NCBI GenBank assembly: GCA_030681645.1
Contig: JAUXRX010000005.1
Location: 62,001 to 126,000, forward strand
Source of the DNA: Archangium sp.
GTDB lineage: Bacteria; Myxococcota; Myxococcia; Myxococcales; Myxococcaceae
Direction: 5' to 3'
DNA: 64,000 nucleotides
A program made the position numbers and the translations under genes. Positions within the stretch are counted from its first letter, which is position 1, and each line of letters opens with the position of its first letter. Below, piece after piece: positions 54,987 to 63,707 of the stretch. Below the pieces are notes generated by a model that did no database searches, had not been told where the DNA came from, and saw only the letters and a program-made list of their open reading frames with translations.

Positions 54987-55040
54987 CTCGACTCCGCTCG
55001 GCTTGAACGGTCGGCCCCGTTCAGCCCGAGCGAAGTCGAG
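54987..55040. terminator. Large hairpin formed by an inverted pair of repeat B after secA
   Basis: Two repeat B units in opposite orientation (54987-55010 and 55017-55040) pair over 21 of 24 positions with a six-base loop, seven bases after the secA stop. No T-tract follows. It probably ends or stabilises the secA transcript. Confidence 0.65.
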
Positions 55041-55066
55041 AGCCCGTTGCCTTCCTTCCGCCTCTC

Positions 55067-56401
55067 GTGAGAGAGCACGCGCCACCCGTGCGTCGCGTTC
55101 TGCTCCCAGCCCTGCTCGTCATCGCGTGCGGCGGGCCGCCGGGCGGTGAGGTCGACGCGGGAACGCTCGACGCGGGTGGTGTCGATGCGGGAACGGCTCC
55201 TGACGCCGGCGTTCCAGACGCAGGCGCGCCCGACGCAGGCGCGCCCGATGCTGGCGCTGCGGACTCGGGGCTTCCCGACGCAGGTCTCTTCGATGCAGGT
55301 GCACCTGACGCGGGCGAGCCTGACGCCGGCGAGGTGGACGCGGGCCTTCCGGATGCGGGAGTCGACGCGGGAGCGCCCGACGCCGGTCTCGACGCCGGCC
55401 CCGGCCCCGACTTCGTCATCGAAGGCTTCGGCGCCGCGACGAAGGGCGGCTGGCAGCCGGGCTTCGACGTCTACCTGGTCACCAGCCTGATGGACTCCGG
55501 CCCCGGCACCCTGCGCGAGGGGTTGTCGAACCCACCCGGGCCACGGCTCATTCGCTTCACGCTCGACGGCACCATCGCGCTGGCGAGCACCCTTTTCGTT
55601 CCGTCGAACGTCACCATCGACGGGCGCGGTCATTCGATCACGCTCACCAACAAGGGGCTGGTGCTGCTGGGCAGTGATGACGTCATCATCACCAACCTCG
55701 CCATCGTCGACGTCAGCCCTGACTCCGAAGATGGCCTGCGCATCGGCGACCCGACCTTCGGCCCGTCAGAGCGGGTGGTGATCGATCACGTCACCTTCCG
55801 CGCCACCGGCAACAACGGCGCCTCGACCAACGTCGACGAGGCGATCTCGATCATCTTCGGCAGCCGCGACCTCACCCTCTCGTGGCTGCGCTTCGAGAAC
55901 TGGGAAAAGGTGCTGCTGGTCGGCAACGGCGACGCGCCGCAGAGCGTCGACTCGGCCATCACCGTGTCGTGGCACCACAGCTACTTCAAGAGCACCGGCC
56001 GGCGGCACCCTCAGGCGCGCTTCGGCATCGTGGACCTGTGGAGCTGCTTCTTCGACGACTGGCACATGTACGGGTTGTGGTTCCTCTCTCCGTACCCGGA
56101 GAGTTTTGGCGCGCAGTCGCAGGAGGGTGCTCGCGTGCGCGTGGAGCAGTCGTTGTTCCGCCGCTTGAACAATCATCTCTACGACACCGGCTCGACTGCG
56201 AATGAAGCGACCCGGTGCGAGACCAACGGGAAGCTCGACGGCGTGGGCCTGGTGACGACGGGCGACAGCACCGCGCCGCTCGTGTTCAACGCCGGGTGCT
56301 CGGGCTCGACCGGGTGGGTGCGGCCGTACGCAGCGACGGTGGACGTGGCCGATGCGGCGCTTCGCGTGCGGTTGGAGACCCTGGCGGGGAATACGCTCTG
56401 A
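55067..56401 (+). CDS. Pectate lyase family 1-like lipoprotein with Asp-Ala-Gly repeat linker
   Basis: A 444-residue lipoprotein (VLLPALLVIAC lipobox). Residues about 28-115 are about twenty copies of a (x)PDAG-type unit, a flexible spacer coded by imperfect GACGCxGGC repeats. The rest is a right-handed beta-helix of PL1 type: RFTLDGTIALAS, VTIDGRGHSITL, VIDHVTFRA, DEAISIIFGSRDLTLSW, TVSWHHSYFKST and the catalytic-Arg region GRRHPQARFG. It should cleave pectate by beta-elimination at the cell surface. GTG 55067 is used; a second GTG at 55088 is equally possible. Confidence 0.85.
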   Translation: MREHAPPVRRVLLPALLVIACGGPPGGEVDAGTLDAGGVDAGTAPDAGVPDAGAPDAGAPDAGAADSGLPDAGLFDAGAPDAGEPDAGEVDAGLPDAGVDAGAPDAGLDAGPGPDFVIEGFGAATKGGWQPGFDVYLVTSLMDSGPGTLREGLSNPPGPRLIRFTLDGTIALASTLFVPSNVTIDGRGHSITLTNKGLVLLGSDDVIITNLAIVDVSPDSEDGLRIGDPTFGPSERVVIDHVTFRATGNNGASTNVDEAISIIFGSRDLTLSWLRFENWEKVLLVGNGDAPQSVDSAITVSWHHSYFKSTGRRHPQARFGIVDLWSCFFDDWHMYGLWFLSPYPESFGAQSQEGARVRVEQSLFRRLNNHLYDTGSTANEATRCETNGKLDGVGLVTTGDSTAPLVFNAGCSGSTGWVRPYAATVDVADAALRVRLETLAGNTL

Positions 56402-56423
56402 GTTCGTTCGCCCTTTCTCGAAT

Positions 56424-57233
56424 TCAGGCCACCTGCACGACGGGGCCGACCGCCTTCACCGCGGCCAGCAGCCGCGGCACGTCGCGCACGAACTCCTGCT
56501 GGTTGCTGAACTCCTTCAGCCGCCGCGGCACCACGATCATGAACTGGCCACCCGTGGTCAGCGTGAAGGTCAGCTCGTACGCGTTCTCGGTCACGTCCGC
56601 GATCTGCGCGCGCGGTACTTCTTCGACGCCCGCGTTCTCGAAGACGTAGCCGCGGAACTTCCGCTTCGAGCTGATCAGAATCAGCCGCTGGCTGGTGAGC
56701 GCCACGAAGTAGACGTGGGAGAGCTCCTCCGCGCTGCGCAGGGCCAGCGCCTGGTGCTGCACCTGCTCTCCCGGCTGCAGCATCGCGGTCACGGTCTGGT
56801 TGATGAACTTGTCACCCTCGGTGACGACCTGCGGCGGGCCGCGGCTCACCGGGATCAACGCGTCGCGCGCCTGGCGCCGCTTCGTCAACGCGCGCTGACC
56901 CAGCGCCCAGGCCACCATCACGAGGATGACCAGCCACAACGAATACGCGAACGCGTACTCGAGCGCGGGGATCGAGTAGCCCGGCAGCGGATCAGGCAGG
57001 AGCCCTTCCGCCTGCCACGCCTTCACCTGCGCCTGCTCGGGCCACGGGTAGAAGCGGTCTTTCTGCGCCGGGTCTCCGAGCACGTACCCTTCGTCTTTGA
57101 GGTACACGCCCGCGCCTACGAAGAGCTTGCTCGTCTTGTAGGCGAGGCAGAGCGGCTCGTCGTCCTGGCCCTTCACTCCGACGGACTGGATGCAGGCGAT
57201 CTTGTCGTCCCACCCGAACATCAGCTTGCCCAT
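56424..57233 (-). CDS. Membrane protein with bacterial PH-like C-terminal domain
   Basis: A 269-residue hypothetical protein. An N-terminal region of about 85 residues without clear homology has a Cys pair (IACIQS, CLAYKT). One transmembrane helix follows (ALEYAFAYSLWLVILVMVAWAL), then a cytoplasmic domain at about 130-265 that resembles bPH-type pleckstrin-like domains (VYFVALTSQRLILISSKR, FENAGVEEVPRAQIADV, LTFTLTTGGQFMIVV). It ends the minus-strand run that begins with the GT4-GT4 fusion at 59998, three bases after the 177-residue protein gene. Function unknown. Confidence 0.75.
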   Translation of the reverse strand: MGKLMFGWDDKIACIQSVGVKGQDDEPLCLAYKTSKLFVGAGVYLKDEGYVLGDPAQKDRFYPWPEQAQVKAWQAEGLLPDPLPGYSIPALEYAFAYSLWLVILVMVAWALGQRALTKRRQARDALIPVSRGPPQVVTEGDKFINQTVTAMLQPGEQVQHQALALRSAEELSHVYFVALTSQRLILISSKRKFRGYVFENAGVEEVPRAQIADVTENAYELTFTLTTGGQFMIVVPRRLKEFSNQQEFVRDVPRLLAAVKAVGPVVQVA

Positions 57234-57236
57234 GGG

Positions 57237-57770
57237 TCACTTGCCTCGGCGCGTGTTGCGGGGTGGGGGACGCGGGGCTGAGGGCGGTGCGGGCGGGGGC
57301 TTTGGCTTCGACCTGGGCTTTGGCCCTGGGCTCGGTCGCCCCTCACCCTGACCCTCTCCCCTCTCGAGGGGAGAGGGGACTGCGGTTTCCAGTTCGACGA
57401 CCCGTTGCCGGAGGCGGACCACCTCGGCGGCCAGCTGTGCGTAGGAATCGCGCACGTGGCCGTTGAACACGCGCTGCCGCCCGAGGGCCTCGTTGATGAA
57501 GATCTGCCCCGCGCTGCGAAAGATGCGCTTGGCGATCACCACCGCGCGGCCGGCCAACCCGTCACGGTGCGTCTCGAGCGGAAGCCCCTGCGTCGCGTCG
57601 GCGTTCTGCTCGAGCGCGTGCAGGTTGAAGGAGAGCGGGTCGACCCGACCCTCCACGCCCTCGGTGCCCAGCGCGCTCTCTGCCGGCATCGACAACCCCC
57701 GCGCGGCCAGCCGCTCACCCACGAACGCCATCACCTTCGAGGGCGTGATGTCCTTCCCCAGGACCTTCAT
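57237..57770 (-). CDS. Hypothetical protein coupled to a glycosyltransferase gene; contains in-frame repeat A
   Basis: A 177-residue cytoplasmic protein. Residues 1-60 are unrecognised; about 75-130 form a helical segment (RSAGQIFINEALGRQRVF, YAQLAAEVVRLRQRVVELE) resembling the N-terminal helix of methyltransferases found with glycosyltransferases, so it may be a remnant or adaptor. Next, SPLERGEGQGEGR is translated repeat A, and the tail is Pro/Lys/Arg-rich. The ATG overlaps the glycosyltransferase stop by four bases (ATGA). Its own stop is three bases from the membrane-protein gene. Confidence 0.62.
   Translation of the reverse strand: MKVLGKDITPSKVMAFVGERLAARGLSMPAESALGTEGVEGRVDPLSFNLHALEQNADATQGLPLETHRDGLAGRAVVIAKRIFRSAGQIFINEALGRQRVFNGHVRDSYAQLAAEVVRLRQRVVELETAVPSPLERGEGQGEGRPSPGPKPRSKPKPPPAPPSAPRPPPRNTRRGK
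57338..57379. repeat. Dispersed repeat family A, copy 7, inside a coding sequence
   Basis: GCCCCTCACCCTGACCCTCT with CCCCTCTCGAGGGGAGAGGG palindrome, read in frame as SPLERGEGQGEGR within the 177-residue protein. Confidence 0.85.
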
Positions 57771-59998
57771 GACTTCCTCCGGATCTGCTCGAACTCTTCC
57801 AGGTACGCGCGCACCACCACGTCCCAGCGGAACTGCGCTGCGTACTTCTTCCCGGCCTTCCCCATCGCCGCCCGATCCTCGCCCACCCGCCGCACCGCTG
57901 CGCCGAAGCTCGCGTCGTCGTCGAGCGCGAAGGGCACCCCGCCCCCGCTGCGCTCGAGCTGGCCTACCACCACGTCGGACGCCGCGTTGCCCAGCACCGG
58001 TGTGCCCACCGCGAACGCCTCGAGCGTCAGCAACGAGAGGCTCTCGTAGCGGCTGGGCACCACCACCGCCAGCGCACCCGCCAGCCCGTCCCACTTGCTC
58101 TGCTCGTCGATGCGGCCCACGCAGATGACCCGGGTGCCGCTCGGCTTCACGTTGCCCGCCCCCGCGAGCACCAGCGCCGGCGCGTCGTGGAACGCAGACA
58201 CGAGCGCCTGGTGCCTGCGCACGAGATCGACCACGCCCTTCCCCGCCTCCATGCGCCCCAGGTAGAGCAGGTACGGGCCGGTGATGCCGAAGTGCTCCCG
58301 GAAGCGCTGCGGCTTCGCCGGCATCGGCTCGATGCCCGTCCCGATGATCCTGCGGCGCGCGGCGGTGGGGAACCGGCGCTCGATCAGCGCGGCCTCCTCG
58401 GGCGTGCTGCAGATGAGCGCGCGGGGCGTGGTGAACACGTCGTCGAGCGCGCGGAAGGCGAGCGGGGCCTCGTCGTGCGCGGTCGGCACCACCAGCGACT
58501 TCTGGGCCACCAGCGGCACGCCCCAGGCGGTCGGCACGTAGAGATAGGTGAAGAAGAGGAACGCGTCGAAGTCGGCCGCCCGGGTGGCGATGGCCTCGAG
58601 CAACCCCGGCGCCAGCGGCCCCTGCTCGGCCAGCCAGTGCGTCTCGCTCACGAAGTCGAGGCTCTTGCCGAAGAGCGAATCGGACAGGCGGTTGAACTCG
58701 CGCAGGCGCCGCGGGCGGCTCACCGGGAAGCGGTGCACGGCGATCGCGCCGTCGGTGGACCGGCCCGGCGGCAGCTCGTTGGCCCAGGTGAGGTGATCCG
58801 TGGCGCAGGTGGTGAGCACCTCGACCTTCACGTGCGGCGTGAGGTGCAGCGCGACCTGCCGCGCGAGCGACTCGGCGCCACCGGTGAGCTCCTCGCCGTA
58901 GCGCTGCACCACCACCGCGACGCGCGGACGGCTCGACCTGGTGCTCTTGCGCGATGGCGCCGGCACGCAGTGGGCCAGCGCGTCCCTCGTCGCAGAGAAA
59001 GACAGCTCGGCCACGCGCTCGCGCTGACCCGAGACGAGCTTCTCGCGCAGGGCCACGTCGGTCGTCACCAACTGCACCAGCTCGGCGAGCGCGGCGAAGT
59101 GTTTCTCGTCGAACACGATGCCCCGGCCGCCCATCGTCTCGGGCACGGCGGCGGCGCCGAACGCGAGCACCGGCACGTCAGCCGCCATCGCCTCGACCAG
59201 GGGCACGCCGAAGCCCTCGTGCTCGGACATCGAGACGAACACGTCGGCGCTCCGGTAGGCGGCGACCAGCTCGGCGTGGCTCACCCGCCCCAGGAAGGTC
59301 ACGCCGCCGAGGGCGTCGGCCTTCTTCTTCAGCGCCTTGAAGTCGGCGTTGCCCGGCGCAAAACCGCCCACCACCCAGAGCTCGGCGCGGGGCGCGATGC
59401 GGCGCAGCTCTCCGTGGAGCGCGAGCAGGTCTTCCATGCGCTTGTGCGGCACCACGCGGCTCACCGACACCACCCGGGGCCGCCCCGCACCCGCGAGCCT
59501 TGCGCTCAACTTCCCGTCGGCGCAGCTCGCGGTGAAGCGCTCGGGCTCGACGAAGAGCGGCACGACCTTCACGTCGCGATGTCCCGCGACCTCGAGCTCG
59601 CGCGCGTTGAAGCGCGACACGCCGATCGACAGGTCGACGAAGCCCGCCAGCGCGGCGAGCTGGGCGCGGCCCGAGACGAGCGCTTCCTCGAGCCGGGTGC
59701 CCACGTAGAAGCGCGAGGGCGTGACGTTGTGGAACACCACGCCCTTGCGACACGGCAGGTGCATCACCCGCCCCGCCAGCGGCGAGGCGATGCCGTGGTG
59801 GTAGAGCACGAGGTCGTCGGCGCCGGGCCGCAGCAGCGACGCCGGTCTCACCAGCGAGCGCCAGGCCGGCGCGACCTCGTCGGCGTACAGCTCGCCGCTG
59901 TGCCCGAGGTGCCGCAGCACGCGCTGCCAGGCCACCGCCGCCTGGCCCATGGCGTCGCCGGGGGTGAAACACGGAATGAGCTGGTGAACCTGCGCCAC
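57767..59998 (-). CDS. Fused tandem GT4 glycosyltransferases
   Basis: A 743-residue protein made of two GT-B enzymes of family GT4. The first (about 1-360) has VVSVSRVVPHKRMEDLL and the EX7E region SMSEHEGFGVPLVEAM. A Ser/Arg linker (SRKSTRSSRPRVAVVVQRYG) leads into the second (about 370-740) with GGAESLARQVALHL, LYLGRMEAGKGVVDLV and SRYESLSLLTLEAF. Two complete active sites suggest sequential transfer of two sugars, for example in a surface polysaccharide or glycolipid. It is the first gene of a three-gene run to 56424. No signal peptide; probably cytoplasmic. Confidence 0.9.
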   Translation of the reverse strand: MAQVHQLIPCFTPGDAMGQAAVAWQRVLRHLGHSGELYADEVAPAWRSLVRPASLLRPGADDLVLYHHGIASPLAGRVMHLPCRKGVVFHNVTPSRFYVGTRLEEALVSGRAQLAALAGFVDLSIGVSRFNARELEVAGHRDVKVVPLFVEPERFTASCADGKLSARLAGAGRPRVVSVSRVVPHKRMEDLLALHGELRRIAPRAELWVVGGFAPGNADFKALKKKADALGGVTFLGRVSHAELVAAYRSADVFVSMSEHEGFGVPLVEAMAADVPVLAFGAAAVPETMGGRGIVFDEKHFAALAELVQLVTTDVALREKLVSGQRERVAELSFSATRDALAHCVPAPSRKSTRSSRPRVAVVVQRYGEELTGGAESLARQVALHLTPHVKVEVLTTCATDHLTWANELPPGRSTDGAIAVHRFPVSRPRRLREFNRLSDSLFGKSLDFVSETHWLAEQGPLAPGLLEAIATRAADFDAFLFFTYLYVPTAWGVPLVAQKSLVVPTAHDEAPLAFRALDDVFTTPRALICSTPEEAALIERRFPTAARRRIIGTGIEPMPAKPQRFREHFGITGPYLLYLGRMEAGKGVVDLVRRHQALVSAFHDAPALVLAGAGNVKPSGTRVICVGRIDEQSKWDGLAGALAVVVPSRYESLSLLTLEAFAVGTPVLGNAASDVVVGQLERSGGGVPFALDDDASFGAAVRRVGEDRAAMGKAGKKYAAQFRWDVVVRAYLEEFEQIRRKS

Positions 59999-60044
59999 GC
60001 AGGGCGGCTGTACTTCAACCCTGCCTTCGAGCGGTGGAATTCCC

Positions 60045-60938
60045 TCAGCCGCCGGGGGGCATCACCAGCTCGAGGCCGTGCGCGGCACAGAAGGCCTTGA
60101 ACCCGGCCAGGTCCTGCTCGTTCGAGAGCAGCGGCTGGTCGTCTGAGCGCTTGCAGCCCGCGTCCCAGGTGAGCACCGTGCCCCTCGGCTGCTTCTCGAG
60201 GAAGGCGCGCAGGTCGGCCACGGTGCCGAAGGCGCCCCGCCCCTCGATGACGAACTGCCAGCCGGACTTCACCGGCTCGAGCGACAGCTTCAGCTGCGGC
60301 CTGGCCGGGGCAGAAAGCCAGTTCCACTCGAGCTTCGCGCTCACCGGCTTCGGGTCGGCCGCGGTGCGGGCCACGAGGAAGAGCTCGTCCTCCAGCTCCT
60401 GCCAGAGGCGGCGAAAGGCCTGGTACGCGGCGGTGTCGGCCGCGAGCACCGCGGCAGGATCGCGCCCGTCGCGCGCCTGCAGCCCCGTCGAGGTGGCGAT
60501 GGTCTTCGAGTTGGGGTCGCGCGGGTGCCACGACTTCATCGACACGTACTCACCCTTGCCGTGCCGCAGCACGAGCGCCCCGTAGCTGCTGTCTGGACCC
60601 AGGCTCTCGTGCGAGGTGAGGCGGCCCTCGAAGCGCTTCAGCACCGCCGTGACCCGCGCAGGCGTGACGAAGCCTGAGCGAAAGGGCGGGCCTCCGTTGA
60701 GCGCGTCTTCCGCCCAGAGCACGCGCCCGTCTTCCCAGAGCAGGAGGATGGCGCGGGCCGGCTCGTCGGGGGGCTGGCCCACGCGGCCCAGGCGCATGGA
60801 GACCTGGGAGAAGGCCGCGACCACCTGCGCGCGCTGGTACTTCGCCGTGCCCACCTCGGCGAGAGGGAGCCGCACGTCGGGGTTCCCGGCCAGGGCCGAC
60901 AACGAGAGCAGGCACGTCAGCGCCAGGGGCGTTCGCAT
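60045..60938 (-). CDS. Secreted hypothetical protein
   Basis: A 297-residue protein with a clear Sec signal (MRTPLALTCLLSLSALAG). The mature part is unrecognised; it has two halves, a beta-rich one (about 30-150, WEDGRVLWAEDA) and a helical/strand one (about 160-290) ending in VLTWDAGCKR and a Pro-rich tail. The downstream gene 57767-59998 is on the same strand 46 bases away, but nothing ties it functionally to glycosylation. Confidence 0.7.
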   Translation of the reverse strand: MRTPLALTCLLSLSALAGNPDVRLPLAEVGTAKYQRAQVVAAFSQVSMRLGRVGQPPDEPARAILLLWEDGRVLWAEDALNGGPPFRSGFVTPARVTAVLKRFEGRLTSHESLGPDSSYGALVLRHGKGEYVSMKSWHPRDPNSKTIATSTGLQARDGRDPAAVLAADTAAYQAFRRLWQELEDELFLVARTAADPKPVSAKLEWNWLSAPARPQLKLSLEPVKSGWQFVIEGRGAFGTVADLRAFLEKQPRGTVLTWDAGCKRSDDQPLLSNEQDLAGFKAFCAAHGLELVMPPGG

Positions 60939-61052
60939 GGCGCCACTCCAACCCGATCGTCAGCCGAGATCCAGCGAGGTCACCCGGCCGTGCTCGTCGC
61001 ATCTGCCCGTTCGCCAGGAGCGCGCCCTCTTCGACGGTCTACACTCCGGGCC

Positions 61053-62534
61053 ATGCGGCTGACCCTGCTCTCTCTGCTTCTCCCTGCTCTCGCCTGGGCC
61101 GATTCCCCGCTCACCTCGACTGACTTCGCCACCGCCTACGCCGACGTGCCGGGCGTGCAGAGCGCGCGCGAGAAGAACGAAGCGGCGGCCTACGTGTTCC
61201 TCGCCAGCACCGCGACCAACGACCAGAAGCTCGCGGTGGCCAACGCGCTGGGCTGGGAAAACGACTTCGCCACCGGCTTTTTCAAGTACCTCGCCCAGCA
61301 GCGCGACGTGAAGCCCGAGCAGCTCGACGTCAAGGACCTCTCGCCCTCGCAGCTCTTCGTCGCCGGCTACCTCGTGGCCATGGCCGACTACCTCGACCTC
61401 AAGCCGCTCAAGCCCCGAGCGCGGGGGGTGTGGGGCAAGACAGGCCAGTTCTTCCTCGACCGCGCGGCCGCCGCCCTCCCCGAGGACTTCACCGTCCAGT
61501 ACGTGCAGGCGCTGGTGAAGGCGCAGAAGGCGCTGGCCGGAGACTGGTGCGCGGTGTTCCGCGGGCCCAACGACGTGCTGGCGCGGTTCCCCCCGGCCCA
61601 GCGCAACCTGCGGCCCGGCGCGGTGGAGTCGGCGCAGGGCTACCTGGCGGGCTACGAAGAATCGTGCGCGGGCTCGAAGGCCGCCACGCGGGTCGAGGTG
61701 GAACAGTTCAACCAGCTCTACTCGCTCTCGAAGCTGGGCCCGCAGCTCGTGGCGGGCACGCAGGGCGGCGTGGTGGTGTGGGATCCCTCGCAGGAGAAGC
61801 CGGTGGCGAAGCGGCCCGGCTTCATCTGCCGTGGACTGACGTGGAAAGACTCCGCGTGGCTGGGCTGCGAGGCCGAGGTGGTGCGGTGGGACGGCGCGAA
61901 CTTCACCTCGTTCCTCCCGCGCTCGAAGAAGAACTCCTCGGAGTACTACCAGCCGATGGAGGGCGCCGGCGGCAAGCTCTGGGTGCGGCTGGGAAAGAAG
62001 ACCTGGGAGTACGACGAGGCCGGGCAGCGCTTCGTGGTGGTCACTGCGCCGTGGTCCGCCGATCCCTACGACGCCACCTTCTTCGAGGGCCAGCCGTACT
62101 GGATCGACTTTCTGCACGCGCTGCACGTGGGGCCCACCACGCTCGCGCTCCGGTCCGAGCTGTACCCCGGGGGCGATCCTCGCGCGTTCCGCGTCGACGC
62201 CAGGGGCCGGCTCTGGGTGGAGGACTTCGAGTCGGGCCTGCTGCGGCTCGAGGGTGGCCGCTTCGTCAAGCAGCCCGGCGTGGCCACGAAGGGCTCGGGC
62301 GTGGCGTACGACCTCGAGCGCAAGCGGCTGTGGCTGCTCCACTACACGCAGGGCCTGGTGCTGGTGCGCGAAGGGAAGGACCCGGAGCGCGTCGACCTGC
62401 CTGAGCTCGCGAACATGCGCGACCTGTTGCTCGACCCTGCCAACGGAGACGTCTGGGTCGCGGGCTGGACCCAGCTGGTGCGGATCCGCAGTGACGGGCC
62501 GGCCTGGCTCAAGCAGCGCTTCCGCGTGAAGTAG
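61053..62534 (+). CDS. Secreted beta-propeller-like hypothetical protein
   Basis: A 493-residue protein with signal peptide MRLTLLSLLLPALAWADS. The first 180 residues are helical (EKNEAAAYVFLASTATNDQK), followed by about 300 residues of repeated strand units with W/D-type blades (VWDPSQEKPVAK, LWVEDFESGLLRLEGG, VWVAGWTQLVRI), which resemble a NHL/SMP-30-like propeller. A TACACT hexamer (61040-61045) is seven bases before the ATG, possibly a near-leaderless promoter. Function unknown. It is divergent from the preceding secreted protein gene. Confidence 0.74.
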   Translation: MRLTLLSLLLPALAWADSPLTSTDFATAYADVPGVQSAREKNEAAAYVFLASTATNDQKLAVANALGWENDFATGFFKYLAQQRDVKPEQLDVKDLSPSQLFVAGYLVAMADYLDLKPLKPRARGVWGKTGQFFLDRAAAALPEDFTVQYVQALVKAQKALAGDWCAVFRGPNDVLARFPPAQRNLRPGAVESAQGYLAGYEESCAGSKAATRVEVEQFNQLYSLSKLGPQLVAGTQGGVVVWDPSQEKPVAKRPGFICRGLTWKDSAWLGCEAEVVRWDGANFTSFLPRSKKNSSEYYQPMEGAGGKLWVRLGKKTWEYDEAGQRFVVVTAPWSADPYDATFFEGQPYWIDFLHALHVGPTTLALRSELYPGGDPRAFRVDARGRLWVEDFESGLLRLEGGRFVKQPGVATKGSGVAYDLERKRLWLLHYTQGLVLVREGKDPERVDLPELANMRDLLLDPANGDVWVAGWTQLVRIRSDGPAWLKQRFRVK

Positions 62535-62590
62535 GCCCTTCGACTCCGCTCGGGTGAACGGGGCTGAACTCCGCTCGCGGTGAACGGTGG
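62535..62590. repeat. Dispersed repeat family B, copy 5
   Basis: CCTTCGACTCCGCTCGGGTG and a second partial unit GAACTCCGCTCGCGGTGAAC lie between two co-oriented genes. Translation of the open frame from 62580 would start inside the repeat, so I place the next gene further downstream. Confidence 0.75.
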
Positions 62591-62624
62591 TGAAGTCCGC
62601 GTTCAAAGCAGGTACGGCAGCGGG

Positions 62625-63707
62625 GTGTCAGCGGTCGCCTTCGACGCCACTCTCTGGGACGAGCCCATCACCGGCATCGGCCTCTACACGCGCGAGCTCC
62701 ACCGCGCGCTGTGTGAGACGGGCCTCGAGGTGCAGCGCTGGGGTGCAAGGCACAGCGGCGAGGCTCCGCGGGGGCGAATCAGCCGCACCGGGTGGACGCT
62801 CGGTCACCTTCCCGCCTGGCTCCAGGCGCGCCAGCCTTCGCTGTACCACGCGGTGTCGAACTTCAACCTCCCGCTCCAGCGCACCCGCGGCGTGCCCTAC
62901 GTGCTCACCGTGCACGACCTGGTGCCGCTGCTGTTGCCCGAGACGGTGTCGGCGCGCTTCCGCTGGCAGTTCCGGCTCTGGCTGGCGCGCAGCCTCGAGG
63001 TGGCGCAGCAGGTGATCTGCGTGAGCGAGACCACGCGCAAGAGCGTGCTCGAGCGCTTCTCCGTCAATCCCCGGAAGCTGCACGTGGTGCATCACGGCGT
63101 CGACCACGTCGAGCGCGTCGCGCCGCCCGACGTCACCACGGTGAAGTGGCTCGACGCGCTGGGGCTCGAGACGCCCTGGGTGCTCTACGCGGGCGCGCTC
63201 GACGCGCGGAAGAACGTCGAGCTGGTGCTGCGCGCGATCGAGCGGCTCCACGACGGCGGCCAGCGCGTCACCCTCGTGCTCGCCGGCCAGCGCTGGTTCG
63301 GTTCCGGTCGCATCGAGCAGGAGCTGCGCCGCGTGCGCGACCGCGGCGTCGACGTGCGGCCGCTGGGCTACCTGGCGGACCCCGTCTTCTACGCGCTGAT
63401 GAAGCGGGCGGGCGTGTTCATCTTTCCCTCGCGCTACGAGGGCTTCGGCCTGCCGCCGCTCGAGGCGATGCGGCTGGGCGTGCCCACCATCATCAGCACC
63501 GAGGGCTCGCTGCCGGAGATCTGCGGCGACGGCGCGGCGCAGGTCGCCCCGGACGACGTGAACGGACTCGCCGAGCTGCTCTCGTCGTGGCTGACCTCGA
63601 GCTCCGAGCGCGAGCGGTGGGCGGGCAAGGCGAAGGCGCGCGCCGCGGACTTCTCGTGGCGAAACGCCGCACGGCTGACCGCGAGCCTCTACTCCGCGCT
63701 GCGCTGA
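62625..63707 (+). CDS. GT4-family glycosyltransferase
   Basis: A 360-residue GT-B glycosyltransferase. The N-terminus (VSAVAFDATLWDEPITGIGL) fits GT4 enzymes of the WbaZ/mannosyltransferase type, with the G-x-G-x-Y loop GIGLYTREL. The C-terminal domain has WVLYAGALDARKNVELVLRA and FPSRYEGFGLPPLEAM, carrying EX7E. I chose GTG 62625 because homology begins there and upstream starts lie in repeat B. The acceptor is unknown. It converges on the STAS gene with no spacer. Confidence 0.87.
   Translation: MSAVAFDATLWDEPITGIGLYTRELHRALCETGLEVQRWGARHSGEAPRGRISRTGWTLGHLPAWLQARQPSLYHAVSNFNLPLQRTRGVPYVLTVHDLVPLLLPETVSARFRWQFRLWLARSLEVAQQVICVSETTRKSVLERFSVNPRKLHVVHHGVDHVERVAPPDVTTVKWLDALGLETPWVLYAGALDARKNVELVLRAIERLHDGGQRVTLVLAGQRWFGSGRIEQELRRVRDRGVDVRPLGYLADPVFYALMKRAGVFIFPSRYEGFGLPPLEAMRLGVPTIISTEGSLPEICGDGAAQVAPDDVNGLAELLSSWLTSSSERERWAGKAKARAADFSWRNAARLTASLYSALR

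Noticed and set aside
55146..55410. Short regular repeats considered as a CRISPR array
   Set aside because: Units of 9-15 bases without unique spacers, in frame, coding for a PDAG-type linker of a lipoprotein.
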